The notes under the pieces are model-generated. The model was not told where the DNA came from, did not search any database, and saw only the letters and a list, made by a program, of their open reading frames with translations. A program made the position numbers and the translations under genes. From positions 1 through 64,000 of the forward strand of contig JAGYIN010000006.1 in the NCBI GenBank assembly GCA_018402665.1: DNA of 64,000 nt, in the 5' to 3' direction. Below are positions 1 through 9,146 of the stretch, piece by piece (the stretch's first letter is position 1; every line of letters begins with the position of its first letter). Source of the stretch: Schleiferiaceae bacterium (lineage in GTDB: Bacteria; Bacteroidota; Bacteroidia; Flavobacteriales; Schleiferiaceae).

Positions 1-951
1 CTTTTAGAGCAGCGAGTGGGTGATGAAGCTGCCATGGAACTCAGGAATGATCTTGAACTATTAGAGGGCGTCTATCCTGAGTTTGATCGAGCAGCCTATC
101 TAAAGGGTGCCCAGTGCCCTGTATTTTTTGGTTCAGCATTGAATAATTTTGGCGTTCGTGAACTCTTAGACTGTTTCCAAGAGATTGCCCCGGAGCCGCA
201 AGCGAAGGAAGCAGAAGAACGTCTTGTTCAACCTAATGAGGACCAATTCTCAGGTTTTGTTTTTAAAATACATGCCAATATTGATCCTAATCACCGGAAT
301 CGAATAGCCTTTTTAAAGGTGGTTAGTGGGAAATTTGAGCGCAATAAGACTTATGTTCATACTAGAACGGATAAAACGTTTCGGGTAAGTGCCCCTACTG
401 CTTTCATGGCTTCGAAGAAAAGTACCATAGAAGAAGCCTATCCTGGCGATATTATTGGTATCCCAGATAACGGTTCTTTTAGAATTGGTGATACCGTTTC
501 TGAAAAGGAGTCCTTACACTACATGGGCATTCCGTCTTTCTCACCAGAACACTTTAGGTTCATTAACAACGCCGATCCTTTGAAGGCAAAACAGTTGACT
601 AAAGGCGTCGACCAATTAATGGACGAAGGTGTTGCTCAACTTTTTACATTGAAGCAAAATAATCGCAAGATTATTGGAACTGTAGGCGCGCTTCAATATG
701 AGGTGATTCAGTACCGTCTAGAACACGAATACAACGCCAAATGTACCTATGAGAACTTCCCCGCTTTTAAGGCGTGTTGGATCGAAAGTCACGATGACGC
801 ACAACTGAAAGAGTTTAGCACCTTAAAGCAGCGTTACCTGGCTGAAGATAAATTTGGTCGTCTTGTATTTTTAGCGGATTCGCAATTCTCGCTTCAAATG
901 GCGCAGGATAAATTTGATAAAATCACCTTTCATTTAAAGAGCGAGTTCTAA
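1..951 (+). CDS. prfC: Peptide chain release factor 3, 5'-truncated
   Basis: This is the C-terminal part of the GTPase RF3, which recycles RF1/RF2 from the ribosome after peptide release. The frame is open from base 1, so the start and the G-domain motifs lie before the window; about 316 residues are visible. They include the end of the G domain (VFFGSALNNFGV, the SAL motif of translational GTPases), a beta-barrel domain II with SGFVFKI, and the RF3 C-terminal domain (VGALQYEVIQYRL). The stop is at 949-951 and the next gene's ATG follows at once. Family assignment is secure. RF3 is favoured over EF-G because the typical RF3 C-terminal motifs are present and EF-G domains IV/V are not. Confidence 0.95.
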   Translation, partial: LLEQRVGDEAAMELRNDLELLEGVYPEFDRAAYLKGAQCPVFFGSALNNFGVRELLDCFQEIAPEPQAKEAEERLVQPNEDQFSGFVFKIHANIDPNHRNRIAFLKVVSGKFERNKTYVHTRTDKTFRVSAPTAFMASKKSTIEEAYPGDIIGIPDNGSFRIGDTVSEKESLHYMGIPSFSPEHFRFINNADPLKAKQLTKGVDQLMDEGVAQLFTLKQNNRKIIGTVGALQYEVIQYRLEHEYNAKCTYENFPAFKACWIESHDDAQLKEFSTLKQRYLAEDKFGRLVFLADSQFSLQMAQDKFDKITFHLKSEF

Positions 952-2325
952 ATGAGTCACATCATTAATTACCGGTTGAACCAATTTTCTTGGGCCGTAG
1001 CTGCGGTGCTCCTTCTACCATTGCTCTTTACTCAAGGAATGTTCTTCGATGGATTGACCTTTGCGGCAATTGCTCGAAATTTAAATGAAGGTGTTGGACA
1101 GTTTTGGTCGCCGCAGTACACGCCATTTGTACATCCCGAATACTACGAACACCCTCCATTTTCGTTCGCTATACATTCTATTTATTATCGGTTGTTTGGA
1201 GATCAGCCATGGGTGGATAGATTTTATGCATATACCCTCTATGGGCTGAGTATTTTAATGATTCGTCGAATTTGGGCCTTACTCATTCCTTCAGGTCACA
1301 GAGGATGGATACCTCAATTACTTTGGACGCTCACCCCGACGGTATTATGGGTGCATCAAAATAACTTATTAGAGGCGCCTTTAAATGCGGCGACTTTAGC
1401 GGTTGTTTGGTTACTTATAGAGGGCACTTGGAAAAAGAATTACCTCTGGAGTGCTTTGGCAGGGGTACTGTTCTTTCTTGCTTTAGGTATTAAAGGTCCT
1501 GTGGCATTGTTTCCCCTAATGGTCTTGCCTCTTGTAGCAGTATTATTCAAAGAATACCGGAGCAATGCATTGATTTCATTGGTTGTGATGGTATTGAGCA
1601 GCAGTGTTCTTTTTAGCTTTTTCTACACCTATGAGCCCGACTTCGCGAAATTCTTTGAAGGTTATTTAAATCAGCAGTTGCTACCCTCGTTGCGGGGACT
1701 TAGGGGTACCGAAAGTTCGGTATTGTTAAGTTTGGGTGAATTGGCAAAACAACTAGCGCTGCCTGTACTAGTATTGATACTTCTGGCTTGGAGACGAGGA
1801 AACAGCTACCCCTTGCGAAGAGAAAGTATCTTCATGTTCTTCATCGCTATTTGTGCAACACTCCCCTTTCTGTTTCTACACCGCCAAGAACACTACTATT
1901 TTATGCCTTCTATGGCTTTTTGGATGCTCGCCTTCGGTATGCTTTATGAACAAGCACCTTGGCCTTGGGGAATCAATCGGAAGAGGTGGGTGAAGTATAT
2001 TTCATTAACCAATCTAGGATTGTGGTCGATAGCCATTATTCTCACACTGTATTTCAGTAAGTCTCCGTCACGAGATAAACATACCATCAAAGCCTATAGA
2101 AGTATGGCAAACGACTTAGATCTGCAGGTCATTCAGGTATATGATTTAAATGACTTTTGGAAGGATAATGCCATTGCTTCACGATACCATAAGCTTTATC
2201 TGACTGAAAAGGAGCAGCCCTATCTCCTCACCCGTTTAGATGATCCTGTTCCAAATGGTTTTGCAGTTGAAACGGTGTTTGAAAAAGCTGAACTGGTGCT
2301 CTATAAAAAAGCCACCCCTGAGTAG
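952..2325 (+). CDS. Multi-spanning membrane glycosyltransferase (GT-C fold, ArnT/PMT-like)
   Basis: The 457-residue protein has about ten hydrophobic segments and a first external loop with an acidic residue in MFFDGLTFAAIARN, as in GT-C enzymes that use polyprenyl-linked sugars. EHPPF and the following aromatic residues resemble the ArnT/GT39-GT83 superfamily. Its likely role is transfer of a sugar from a lipid carrier to lipid A or another envelope acceptor; donor and acceptor cannot be read from sequence. The ATG directly follows the prfC stop, so the two are probably cotranscribed. The stop codon lies in the loop of a terminator hairpin. The superfamily call is fairly sure, the substrate unknown. 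Confidence 0.7.
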   Translation: MSHIINYRLNQFSWAVAAVLLLPLLFTQGMFFDGLTFAAIARNLNEGVGQFWSPQYTPFVHPEYYEHPPFSFAIHSIYYRLFGDQPWVDRFYAYTLYGLSILMIRRIWALLIPSGHRGWIPQLLWTLTPTVLWVHQNNLLEAPLNAATLAVVWLLIEGTWKKNYLWSALAGVLFFLALGIKGPVALFPLMVLPLVAVLFKEYRSNALISLVVMVLSSSVLFSFFYTYEPDFAKFFEGYLNQQLLPSLRGLRGTESSVLLSLGELAKQLALPVLVLILLAWRRGNSYPLRRESIFMFFIAICATLPFLFLHRQEHYYFMPSMAFWMLAFGMLYEQAPWPWGINRKRWVKYISLTNLGLWSIAIILTLYFSKSPSRDKHTIKAYRSMANDLDLQVIQVYDLNDFWKDNAIASRYHKLYLTEKEQPYLLTRLDDPVPNGFAVETVFEKAELVLYKKATPE

Positions 2326-2338
2326 GAGTGGCTTTATT
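2305..2338 (+). terminator. Intrinsic terminator overlapping the end of the glycosyltransferase gene
   Basis: GCCACCCCT at 2311-2319 pairs with AGGAGTGGC at 2324-2332 with one mismatch. An A-run lies before the stem and CTTTATT after it. The upstream gene's stop (2323-2325) lies inside the hairpin. The convergent fabI gene ends 28 bases further on, so the hairpin may work in both directions. Confidence 0.65.
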
Positions 2339-2365
2339 GCATTTTATTAGGTAAAACTGAAGTCG

Positions 2366-3193
2366 TTATTCTTCCGCTTCTCCCTCCATGAATTGGGCCA
2401 TCACTAGGTCGCTAACACCCATGTTTGAGAAGCCTCCATCATTATATAAGTTCTGCATTGTAACACGCTTCGTAAGATCAGAGAACATTGCAACAATGTA
2501 GTTCGCACAATCCTCAGCGGTAGCGTTGCCCAGTGGCGACATCTTCTCCGCGTAGGCTATGAAACCACCAAATCCCTTCACGCCCGATCCTGCCGTAGTC
2601 GGCGTGGGGCTCTGAGATATCGTATTCACACGTACATTATTACGGACACCCCAATGGTAACCAAAGCTGCGTGCAATACTCTCAAGGTAGCTCTTGTTAT
2701 CGGCCATATCATTGTAATCAGGGAAAGTGCGCTGCGCAGCCATGTAGGTTAAACCTAAGATAGAACCCCATTCGCTCATTGCATCATGGTTCCAAGCGCT
2801 TTGCATTACTTTATGAAAACTAACCGCACTCACGTCCCAGCCTTTTTGAAGCCAGTCGTAGTTTAATTCTGTGTAATGTTTGCCTTTGCGAACGTTAACG
2901 CTCATCCCTATACTGTGCAGGATAAAATCAATTTTCCCGCCAAAGTGTTCCATGGCACCTGTGATTAACTTATCTAAGTCTTCTATACTGGTAGCGTCGG
3001 CAGCTATTATGGGAGCGTCAATTGCTTCTGCGAGATTGTTTAATTCGCCCATACGCATAGCGATGGGTGCATTAGTCAATACTACCTTACCACCTTGTGC
3101 GTGGATTGCTTCTGCTGCTTTCCAAGCAATAGAGTCTGCATTTAAAGCGCCAAATACAATACCGCATTTGCCACTGAGTAATCCGTTTGACAT
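2366..3193 (-). CDS. fabI: Enoyl-[acyl-carrier-protein] reductase (NADH)
   Basis: FabI performs the last reduction of each fatty-acid elongation cycle. The 275 residues match the family's length. A short-chain dehydrogenase fold is visible: the N-terminal nucleotide-binding loop (GALNADSIAW, about 15-24), then the FabI catalytic set Tyr150, Tyr160 and Lys167 in the Y-x6-K arrangement (YNDMADNK). SQSPTPTTAGSGV follows, where the substrate-binding loop lies. The start is the ATG at 3193, preceded by a candidate TTG-N19-TATTTTAG promoter. It follows recN on the same strand with a 35-base gap. Confidence is high; FabI is the usual triclosan target, which is family knowledge. Confidence 0.95.
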   Translation of the reverse strand: MSNGLLSGKCGIVFGALNADSIAWKAAEAIHAQGGKVVLTNAPIAMRMGELNNLAEAIDAPIIAADATSIEDLDKLITGAMEHFGGKIDFILHSIGMSVNVRKGKHYTELNYDWLQKGWDVSAVSFHKVMQSAWNHDAMSEWGSILGLTYMAAQRTFPDYNDMADNKSYLESIARSFGYHWGVRNNVRVNTISQSPTPTTAGSGVKGFGGFIAYAEKMSPLGNATAEDCANYIVAMFSDLTKRVTMQNLYNDGGFSNMGVSDLVMAQFMEGEAEE

Positions 3194-3216
3194 ATTCTTG
3201 TGTTTGTTATAGACTG

Positions 3217-3246
3217 CTAAAATAGGTTTTACCTTGCTTTCAACAA
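3217..3246 (-). promoter_or_regulatory. Candidate Bacteroidota-type promoter for fabI
   Basis: On the minus strand TTG (3246-3244) is followed by 19 bases and TATTTTAG (3224-3217). This is close to the TTTG-N19-TAnnTTTG consensus of the Bacteroidota primary sigma factor, with one mismatch in the downstream box. It sits 24 bases before the fabI ATG and overlaps the 3' end of recN. Confidence 0.4.
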
Positions 3247-4852
3247 GGCTTCTGCCTGATTCTTCGCCGCTTGAGTAATTTTTGCACCACTAAGCATTCG
3301 AGCCAGCTCATCTACACGTGCTTCATCAGTCAGTACATTTACACTACTTTCCGTGGTCGTATCCGTTGATGTCTTAGAAATGAGCCAATGCGTGGTGCCT
3401 TTTGACGCCACTTGAGGCAAGTGAGTGATTGTTATAATTTGCTGTCTTTCGGCTAATTCAGACATTAGGTTGCCTACCTTTTCGGCGGTAGCACCACTGA
3501 TACCCGTATCTATTTCATCAAAAACCTGACAACTCAACGTAACGTGCTTACCTAGGGCTGCTTTCAGCGCTAGTTTTACCCTGCTTTGTTCTCCACCGGA
3601 AGCCACTTTATTCAGCGGTTCGAGCGGACTACCAGGATTCGCGCTAAACATGAACTGCGGTTTATACAATCCCACAGCAGTTGGGGATTGTTCCTGCCAA
3701 ATCAATTCAATTTTAGCTTTAGGCAGATCTACATCGCTCAAATAACCGATGAGTGCATTTTTAATGAATTGGGTAGACTCCAAGCGCTTCGCATGAAGTT
3801 TGGTGCCCGCTGTTTTTAATGCAGCTTCTAGGTTTATTTGTTCGGCTTTTAATTGCTTGAGCAAAGTCTTTATCCTTAATGGATTTAATCTGTGCACCTA
3901 AAGCGTCAAATTTAACCTGCTTCCGCATCAATAACACGGTGTTTTCATTAAACCGTCTATTTGATGTTTTCGATCGATCAAGCATCCACATCTACGGTGA
4001 GTTCAGCCGCTGCTATGCGGTTCAATGGCTTCACGTTCTATGGCTTGTGTATACGAGATGATTTCGAGCAATTTCTCTAGAGTAGCTCTGTAGAGTCCTT
4101 CGTTGCGAGCCGAGCCAGTTTAGATTCTACAGTAAACAATTGATCTAAAGGTTTGATTCTACACCTATAAGTGTTGCCAATTCATTGTATTGCTCGTTGA
4201 TGGCATGGGTTTACATTTAGTCGAATCAATTCTTCAATTTCCTCGTATTCGCCCGGGTTTAACATTTGCTTTATCCAGCTCGTGGTATAAAAACTCGGGT
4301 AATCTAAATCACTGGTATCGGCTTGTTCGATAAGCACCTTTGCTCAATAAGAACGGCCTTAAGAGCGGTGTAAACCTTACTGTATTCTTCACGCTCCTTA
4401 TCAGCCGCTACGAAAGAATCCAATCAACTCAATTTGTTTGTTAACATCAGTAAGTAAACCAGAATCACTCTGGCTGTTGATATCGATAAACTGGCCTGCG
4501 AAATAAGCTAAATCACTACTCTTTACCGGTGTCGTTAATAAAGGCTCTCGATTTTCCGTTAGGCAATAATTCACGGCGAAAAACACTGTGTACATCAAAA
4601 TCGATATCCTTGGATTGAAATTCAGCTTCTAGATGCTTAGGTAAGGTCAATTCAAGTTCAATAATAACCTTTGAGGCCTTTGTCTTTTAGTACAGCCTTA
4701 GCGAAAGTCTTTGGCCTAATGCGGCTCAAGCGCACCCAATAAAATACTTTTACCGGCGCCGGTTTCTCCTGTCATTGCTGTCATCCCAGCGAGAATAGGC
4801 AAGTCCAACTGATCAATCAGTATGAGTTTTGTATTCTTAGTCTCTTCAGCAT
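3229..4852 (-). pseudogene. recN: DNA repair ATPase RecN, broken by several frameshifts
   Basis: RecN is an SMC-like ATPase of double-strand-break repair. Its pieces lie in order but in different frames. At 4852 comes the start MLKRLRIQN, then a frame change at about 4825 where adding one base restores FILIDQL; next the Walker A motif TGETGAGKS (about 4750-4770); then RREL and NGKSRAFIND (about 4540-4590), a RecN signature. FIDINSQSD follows near 4480. The C-terminal 220 residues (3229-3897) are intact, with the ABC signature ASGGEQSR, Walker B VFDEIDTGISG and ITHLPQVAS. Full length would be about 541 residues, normal for the family. I infer sequence errors rather than true decay, because the motifs are conserved and only single bases disturb the frame. 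Confidence 0.85.
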
Positions 4853-5760
4853 TACTTCCCTCCACAGTTCACTGTAACTGCTCGCATGCGTACGGTCCAA
4901 TTCTTCTAATATAGTCTGCAATGTTTTCGTATCTACACCAAGCGTTGAAGCCTCAGATACAGCGATAGAATCTCAGTATTCTTAGCATCGAAGAACAGGT
5001 TCAATAGAAGTATTCATTACGCTTTTGATTGGGGCCTTCTAATGTCTTTTAGACTCGTCGCTATGATTTCTAAGGATTGCCTTGATTCTCAGAAAGGTAC
5101 ATAAGATCTAATCCCTGTCTATGGTACATATATAGCGTTATTTTCACCAGCTCCAAAAAACTGGACTCATTAGTGCATCAGTAATCCAGAATCTATTTTA
5201 GTACCGTCAAAGCTTTTCCATCCACTTGCACCACCACTACTTTGCGCAGTCGTGACTATGTTCTGTGCTATAGCAAATTCAGCATCGCCTCCGTTTGCTT
5301 TAAAAGGTGCAACGATCTAATCGATGATGGTATATGCATAGAAAGCCAATATGGAACTGAGATTTGTCGTATAGGTATTTTGTTGGAAGTCTATAGGTTT
5401 CATTTCTTGATAACTAAAAGACTACATCTTTGTCCAGCACCTTTAATACCAGGAGATTGTAGTTGCTATTGTAGACAGGTCTCGAATACTGTACTTGCAA
5501 CGTGGCATCGAATCTATTTCCGTTTAAACTATTTACGGTCATGATGTAGTTGCATTCGATACGCTCCTCATCGCTGTATTTGTGATCCGTAAAATGCATA
5601 ACCGTTGAGAAAGTTCTCTATGGATGTTTCAGTGTCTGGAATATATCCTTGTTGGTTGTGAACTTCCCAGGACTTAAATTTTCACTGCTTTGGAGCTCTG
5701 AGCCCTTCCCTGAAGGGAGATAAGGGTGAATATGAGGAGGACGAAGATATTCTTTATCAT
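4852..5760 (-). pseudogene. DUF4835-family exported protein, broken by several frameshifts
   Basis: An N-terminal signal peptide (MIKNIFVLLIF...LQGRAQ) begins at the ATG at 5760. The clearest piece is 5414-5599, with the DUF4835-like motifs DEERIEC, LNGNRFDATLQVQ and RPVYNSNYN. Between them the frame changes at least twice: TTNKDIFQTLK, then TSIENFLNGYAF, then TDHKYSDEERIEC, each in a different frame. The TAA at 4854-4852 shares one base with the recN ATG and is taken as the end, giving about 300 codons, the family's usual size. The order coaBC, DUF4835, recN is what I recall from Flavobacteria, which supports the call. The family has no firm function that I know of. Confidence 0.7.
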
Positions 5761-6981
5761 ACCATTGAAATTTAGCAACAACTGCATGGAGCAGCTGTTG
5801 ACTAATTCACACTTTTATCTGTAAGCGGAAAGAGTGCTGTTGGCCATCTTGGAAGAAAACTTCAACGGCATTCGTGTTGGATTCGAATCAGTTGTGGAGC
5901 TTAAGGTGTTTAAAACGATCACATCCGCATTTTTCTTCGCCAATTTATCTTTCGCGTAATTTTCACCATCATTAGTTTCCAACGCAAAACCAACCAATTT
6001 TTGATCCTTTCTCTTCAATTTCCTAGCGCAGCTAGAATATCCTGGTGTCTCTTCAAGGTCAATGCTCATGGTGCCTTTCATTGCGGTCTTCTTTAGTTTT
6101 TGTCGAGGCTATCTTTGGGCAGAGTCGCTCACTGCTGCCGTACATATGGTTAAAACGGAAGAAGGGTAATAATCTTGCATGGCTGTTAACATCTCTTTTG
6201 CGCTAACAACCCGAACCACATGCAGGCCACCTAGGTCTAAGGGATAATGTGTGGGGCCGAGAACTAAGATGACCGATGCGCCTAAAGACCGGGCTGCATG
6301 TGCTAAAGCAACGCCCATTTGACCGGTACTGTTATTGCCTAAGTACCTCACTGGATCGATGTGCTCGTGAGTAGGGCCGGCATTAATAAGTACATTTTTG
6401 CCGAACAAGGGAAGCTGTTTTAAAAGGTGCGCTGAAATAAATTGACAAATAGACTCGGGCTCCGCCATTCGCCCCTGTCCTATGAGTCCACTGGCCAATT
6501 CACCGTGCTCCGCAGGTATAACTACCACTCCCCGCGCTTCTAGTTCCTTAAGATTGGAGCGAGTTGCTTCATTTTTATACATGTCCAAATCCATCGCCGG
6601 AGCCACATAAACCGGGCATTTTGCGCTCATGTAAACGGCTGATAGTAGATCGTCACAAGCACCTGTGACCAATTTTGAAAGTGTATTGCTCGATGCTGGG
6701 GCAATAATCATGAGGTCGGCCCATAAGCCAAGGTCTACATGATTGTTCCATACCCCATATTTCTCATCTTCTTCATGAAGAAAAGTACTGAATACCGGCC
6801 GTGTACTAAGGGTAGATAGCGTCAATGGGGTGATGAAGTCTTTCGCAGCAGTGGTCATCACTACCTGAACTTCAGCACCCCATTTAATGAGTTCACGAAC
6901 TAAAAAGGCGCTTTTGTAGGCTGCAATACTGCCGGATACACCGAGCAGTACCTTTCGCTGGTACAAAGGCCCCGTTTCCAC
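5757..6981 (-). pseudogene. coaBC: Phosphopantothenoylcysteine decarboxylase/synthetase, frameshifted in the CoaB half
   Basis: CoaBC carries out two consecutive steps of coenzyme A synthesis. The first 290 residues (6109-6981) are intact: the flavoprotein decarboxylase domain with GVSGSIAAYK, the active-site His in NNHVDLGLWAD, and APAMDLDMY; then the start of the synthetase with NAGPTHEHIDPVR and NNSTGQMG. The frame breaks at about 6110 after TAAVSD. A further piece at 5815-6081 carries KRKDQKLVGFALET and AKKNADVIVLN, which are CoaB motifs. I place the end at a TGA (5759-5757) overlapping the next ATG; total length about 408 codons fits the family. CoaBC is normally essential, so I infer sequencing errors. 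Confidence 0.85.
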
Positions 6982-6984
6982 GTC

Positions 6985-7314
6985 CTATTTCTCTTCTTCG
7001 TTCTTCTCATTGCGGTAGTAGATACGATCTTCTAACCACTCTTGAAGGGCCATTGCAGTTGGCTTTGGCAAACTCTCGTAAAACTTGCTCACTTCAATTT
7101 GCTCCTTATTTTCGAAAATCTCTTCTAAAGATTCTGTTGAAGAAGCAAACTCCTGAAGTTTTGCATGCAACTCCTCACGAGTAATGTCATTGATTTGTTC
7201 CGCACGTTTTGAAATAATAGTCAACGCTTCGTAGATATTATCCGTAGGTGCATCAATTGCATTGGTGTTGTGCGTGCGGGTGTTTTTGTCCGCTTGCATT
7301 TTTTTATAATCCAT
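6985..7314 (-). CDS. rpoZ: RNA polymerase omega-subunit-like protein (RpoZ/RPB6-like)
   Basis: This 109-residue acidic protein lies three bases before coaBC and 14 after bamD, the place where Bacteroidota carry their omega-like subunit. The segment NIYEALTIISKRAEQIN (about 26-42) matches the omega/RPB6 core, in which a helix with conserved Arg/Ala contacts the beta' subunit. The C-terminus (WLEDRIYYRNEKNEEEK) is charged. Omega helps assemble and stabilise RNA polymerase. The assignment rests on this short motif and on gene order, because the family is divergent. Confidence 0.75.
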   Translation of the reverse strand: MDYKKMQADKNTRTHNTNAIDAPTDNIYEALTIISKRAEQINDITREELHAKLQEFASSTESLEEIFENKEQIEVSKFYESLPKPTAMALQEWLEDRIYYRNEKNEEEK

Positions 7315-7328
7315 AGGAAATCAGGAAT

Positions 7329-8096
7329 TTAATGTATCAATTTACGTAAATCTTCGAGGCGCTCACTTTCTGGGAACGCTTCTTCAAAATCATTTAATGC
7401 AGTCTTTGCTTCTGTGAATCTTTCGTCTTGAAGCGATTCGAGACTATTGTTTGCCAACTTAAAAGCGGCTAAGGTTTTATAGTATAACGCGTCCTCGCGG
7501 TACGGTGTATCTGGATATTCACTTACTGTAGTGGTAAAAGCCGTCATAGCCGCTTTATACTGTCTGGTTTTGAAATATTGATAAGCAATTTCATAACTCT
7601 TTAGTTCCAGCTTACCCCTGAGCTCTTCCATGTAGGCATTACAATCATCCAGCTTATCTGAATTTGGGTGTGTGTTGATATACAACTGTATTTCATTAAT
7701 TGCTTTAAAGGTATAAGCCTGATCAAGACTGTGTTTAGGCGCCTCTAGATAATAGCAATATGCAGTGAGGTATGCAGCTTCATCGGCCTGTTCGTTCTGC
7801 GGAAACGTTTTATAAAAGTTCTTGAAGTGGTAACCGGCAAGGATGTAGTTTTTCTGCAAAAACAACGTGTTTGCATAATAGAAATAGACCTCCTGCGCCT
7901 TGTGCGTACCACGGTATAAGGAGATGAGTTCATCAAAGATTGGATAGGCCTTATTATAGTCTCCTGCATCGTAGTATTCTACGGCTTTAGAGAATTTATA
8001 ATCAAGGTCTTTGCTCTTGAGAACCTCCTGGTATTCGCCACAATTCGTTAAAAATAGGGCGAACAGTACGTATGTAGCTAGTCTAATCAATTTCAT
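7329..8096 (-). CDS. bamD: Outer-membrane protein assembly lipoprotein BamD
   Basis: BamD is a lipoprotein of the BAM complex, which folds beta-barrel proteins into the outer membrane. The 255-residue protein starts with a lipoprotein signal peptide ending in FLTNC (Cys19 would be lipidated). Tetratricopeptide-type repeats follow: KAVEYYDAGDYNKAYPIFDEL, YYANTLFLQKNYILAGYHF, and later YFKTRQYKAAMTAFTT with SEYPDTPYREDALY, the usual BamD pattern. Length and order match the family. It lies upstream of the omega-like gene on the same strand and could be cotranscribed with it and coaBC. Confidence 0.9.
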   Translation of the reverse strand: MKLIRLATYVLFALFLTNCGEYQEVLKSKDLDYKFSKAVEYYDAGDYNKAYPIFDELISLYRGTHKAQEVYFYYANTLFLQKNYILAGYHFKNFYKTFPQNEQADEAAYLTAYCYYLEAPKHSLDQAYTFKAINEIQLYINTHPNSDKLDDCNAYMEELRGKLELKSYEIAYQYFKTRQYKAAMTAFTTTVSEYPDTPYREDALYYKTLAAFKLANNSLESLQDERFTEAKTALNDFEEAFPESERLEDLRKLIH

Positions 8097-8117
8097 GAAC
8101 GGGCAAAGATACGATTT

Positions 8118-9143
8118 TTAGTGAAGCTTTAGAGCGGAAATATCGTCCAAAGCCTTACCTTTTTTAGCATTGTCTAAAATACACGCAACCAACCCTTCAG
8201 CGAAGTCCGGCCAAGCCTTTTTAACAACATATTTGGATTGAAAAAAGCGCTCGAACACAGGAATCGCTTCTTCATTCAGGTGCCTAAAGACTGTAGCCCC
8301 CTCTCCTGCTGCGCAGATCGCATTAGCGGCCTGTTCATATTGCCCTTTGATGGGAGTAATTAATAGTTTTTTACCCAAATACATGGCCTCAGCAGGACCT
8401 TCAAATCCTGCGCTGCAAATCAAGCCTCTCGATCGGGATAATGAATTCGTAAACATTTTATTATCAACACGATAAAACACGGTATTTAAAGTATTGACAG
8501 CATTATTCTCTTTGGTAAAAACAGCGAACGACTCATTGGGAAATCTTTCAAACCAACGTGCCAACGTTCCGGCACTATAGGCAGGAAGGTAAACCGTGTA
8601 ATGTGCTTCTTGAGTAGGCGTTAGTTCACGGATATCGCTTCTTATAATTGGTGGTAAAATGAAGGTATCATAAACGTTAAAATGAAAGCCAATCTTGTAA
8701 GGACTCGGTGACATGTACTTTAAGACGAATTCCCAATACCATACTCGAGGCGTGGGCCTCGGAGTTGATTCAGACCAGTATGCCGCTTGATGACTCAGTT
8801 GTAAACTCTTTACACCACGCAAAAGACAAGCATAGGAAGTGATGGCTTCAAAGTCAATAATTACAAGGTCATAGTCCTTAACCGGAAGTGAAAACACATC
8901 TTTGAGAAATTGCAGAGGCCTATTGCCTACAAGGCTCTTCCAATAGCTCACCCCACCGCTTGAGTTGTACTTCATGGTAAGGCCAAACTTTTTAAACCGT
9001 ACGGGTAATCCAAGGTCGATTTGACTTTGGGTTCCGGCTACTAGAACGTCTACTTCGCCTCTTTGTGAAAGAAGTGGCACAAGCGCTCTAGCTCGGGCAA
9101 CATGACCGTTACCCGTACCTTGAAGCGCATATAATATTTTCAT
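8118..9143 (-). CDS. Glycosyltransferase family protein (GT-B fold, MurG-like)
   Basis: The 341-residue protein begins with MKILYALQGTGNGHVARA, the glycine-rich loop of GT-B enzymes with a His in GNGH. The C-terminal half has LICSAGFEGPAEAMYLGKKLL, the nucleotide-sugar-binding region shared with MurG and the Glyco_trans_1_3 group. There is no signal peptide or membrane span, so it probably acts in the cytoplasm or on the inner face of the membrane. It begins three bases after the LpxH-like gene ends. I recall this pair as common in Flavobacteria, which suggests a linked role in glycolipid or lipid A chemistry. The exact acceptor is unknown. Confidence 0.7.
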   Translation of the reverse strand: MKILYALQGTGNGHVARARALVPLLSQRGEVDVLVAGTQSQIDLGLPVRFKKFGLTMKYNSSGGVSYWKSLVGNRPLQFLKDVFSLPVKDYDLVIIDFEAITSYACLLRGVKSLQLSHQAAYWSESTPRPTPRVWYWEFVLKYMSPSPYKIGFHFNVYDTFILPPIIRSDIRELTPTQEAHYTVYLPAYSAGTLARWFERFPNESFAVFTKENNAVNTLNTVFYRVDNKMFTNSLSRSRGLICSAGFEGPAEAMYLGKKLLITPIKGQYEQAANAICAAGEGATVFRHLNEEAIPVFERFFQSKYVVKKAWPDFAEGLVACILDNAKKGKALDDISALKLH

Positions 9144-9146
9144 TGA

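Noticed and set aside
3870-6110. Programmed frameshifting or a decaying gene cluster as the cause of the frame changes
   Set aside because: There are too many changes, in unrelated genes, without slippery-site plus structure pattern; errors in a patch of sequence are simpler.
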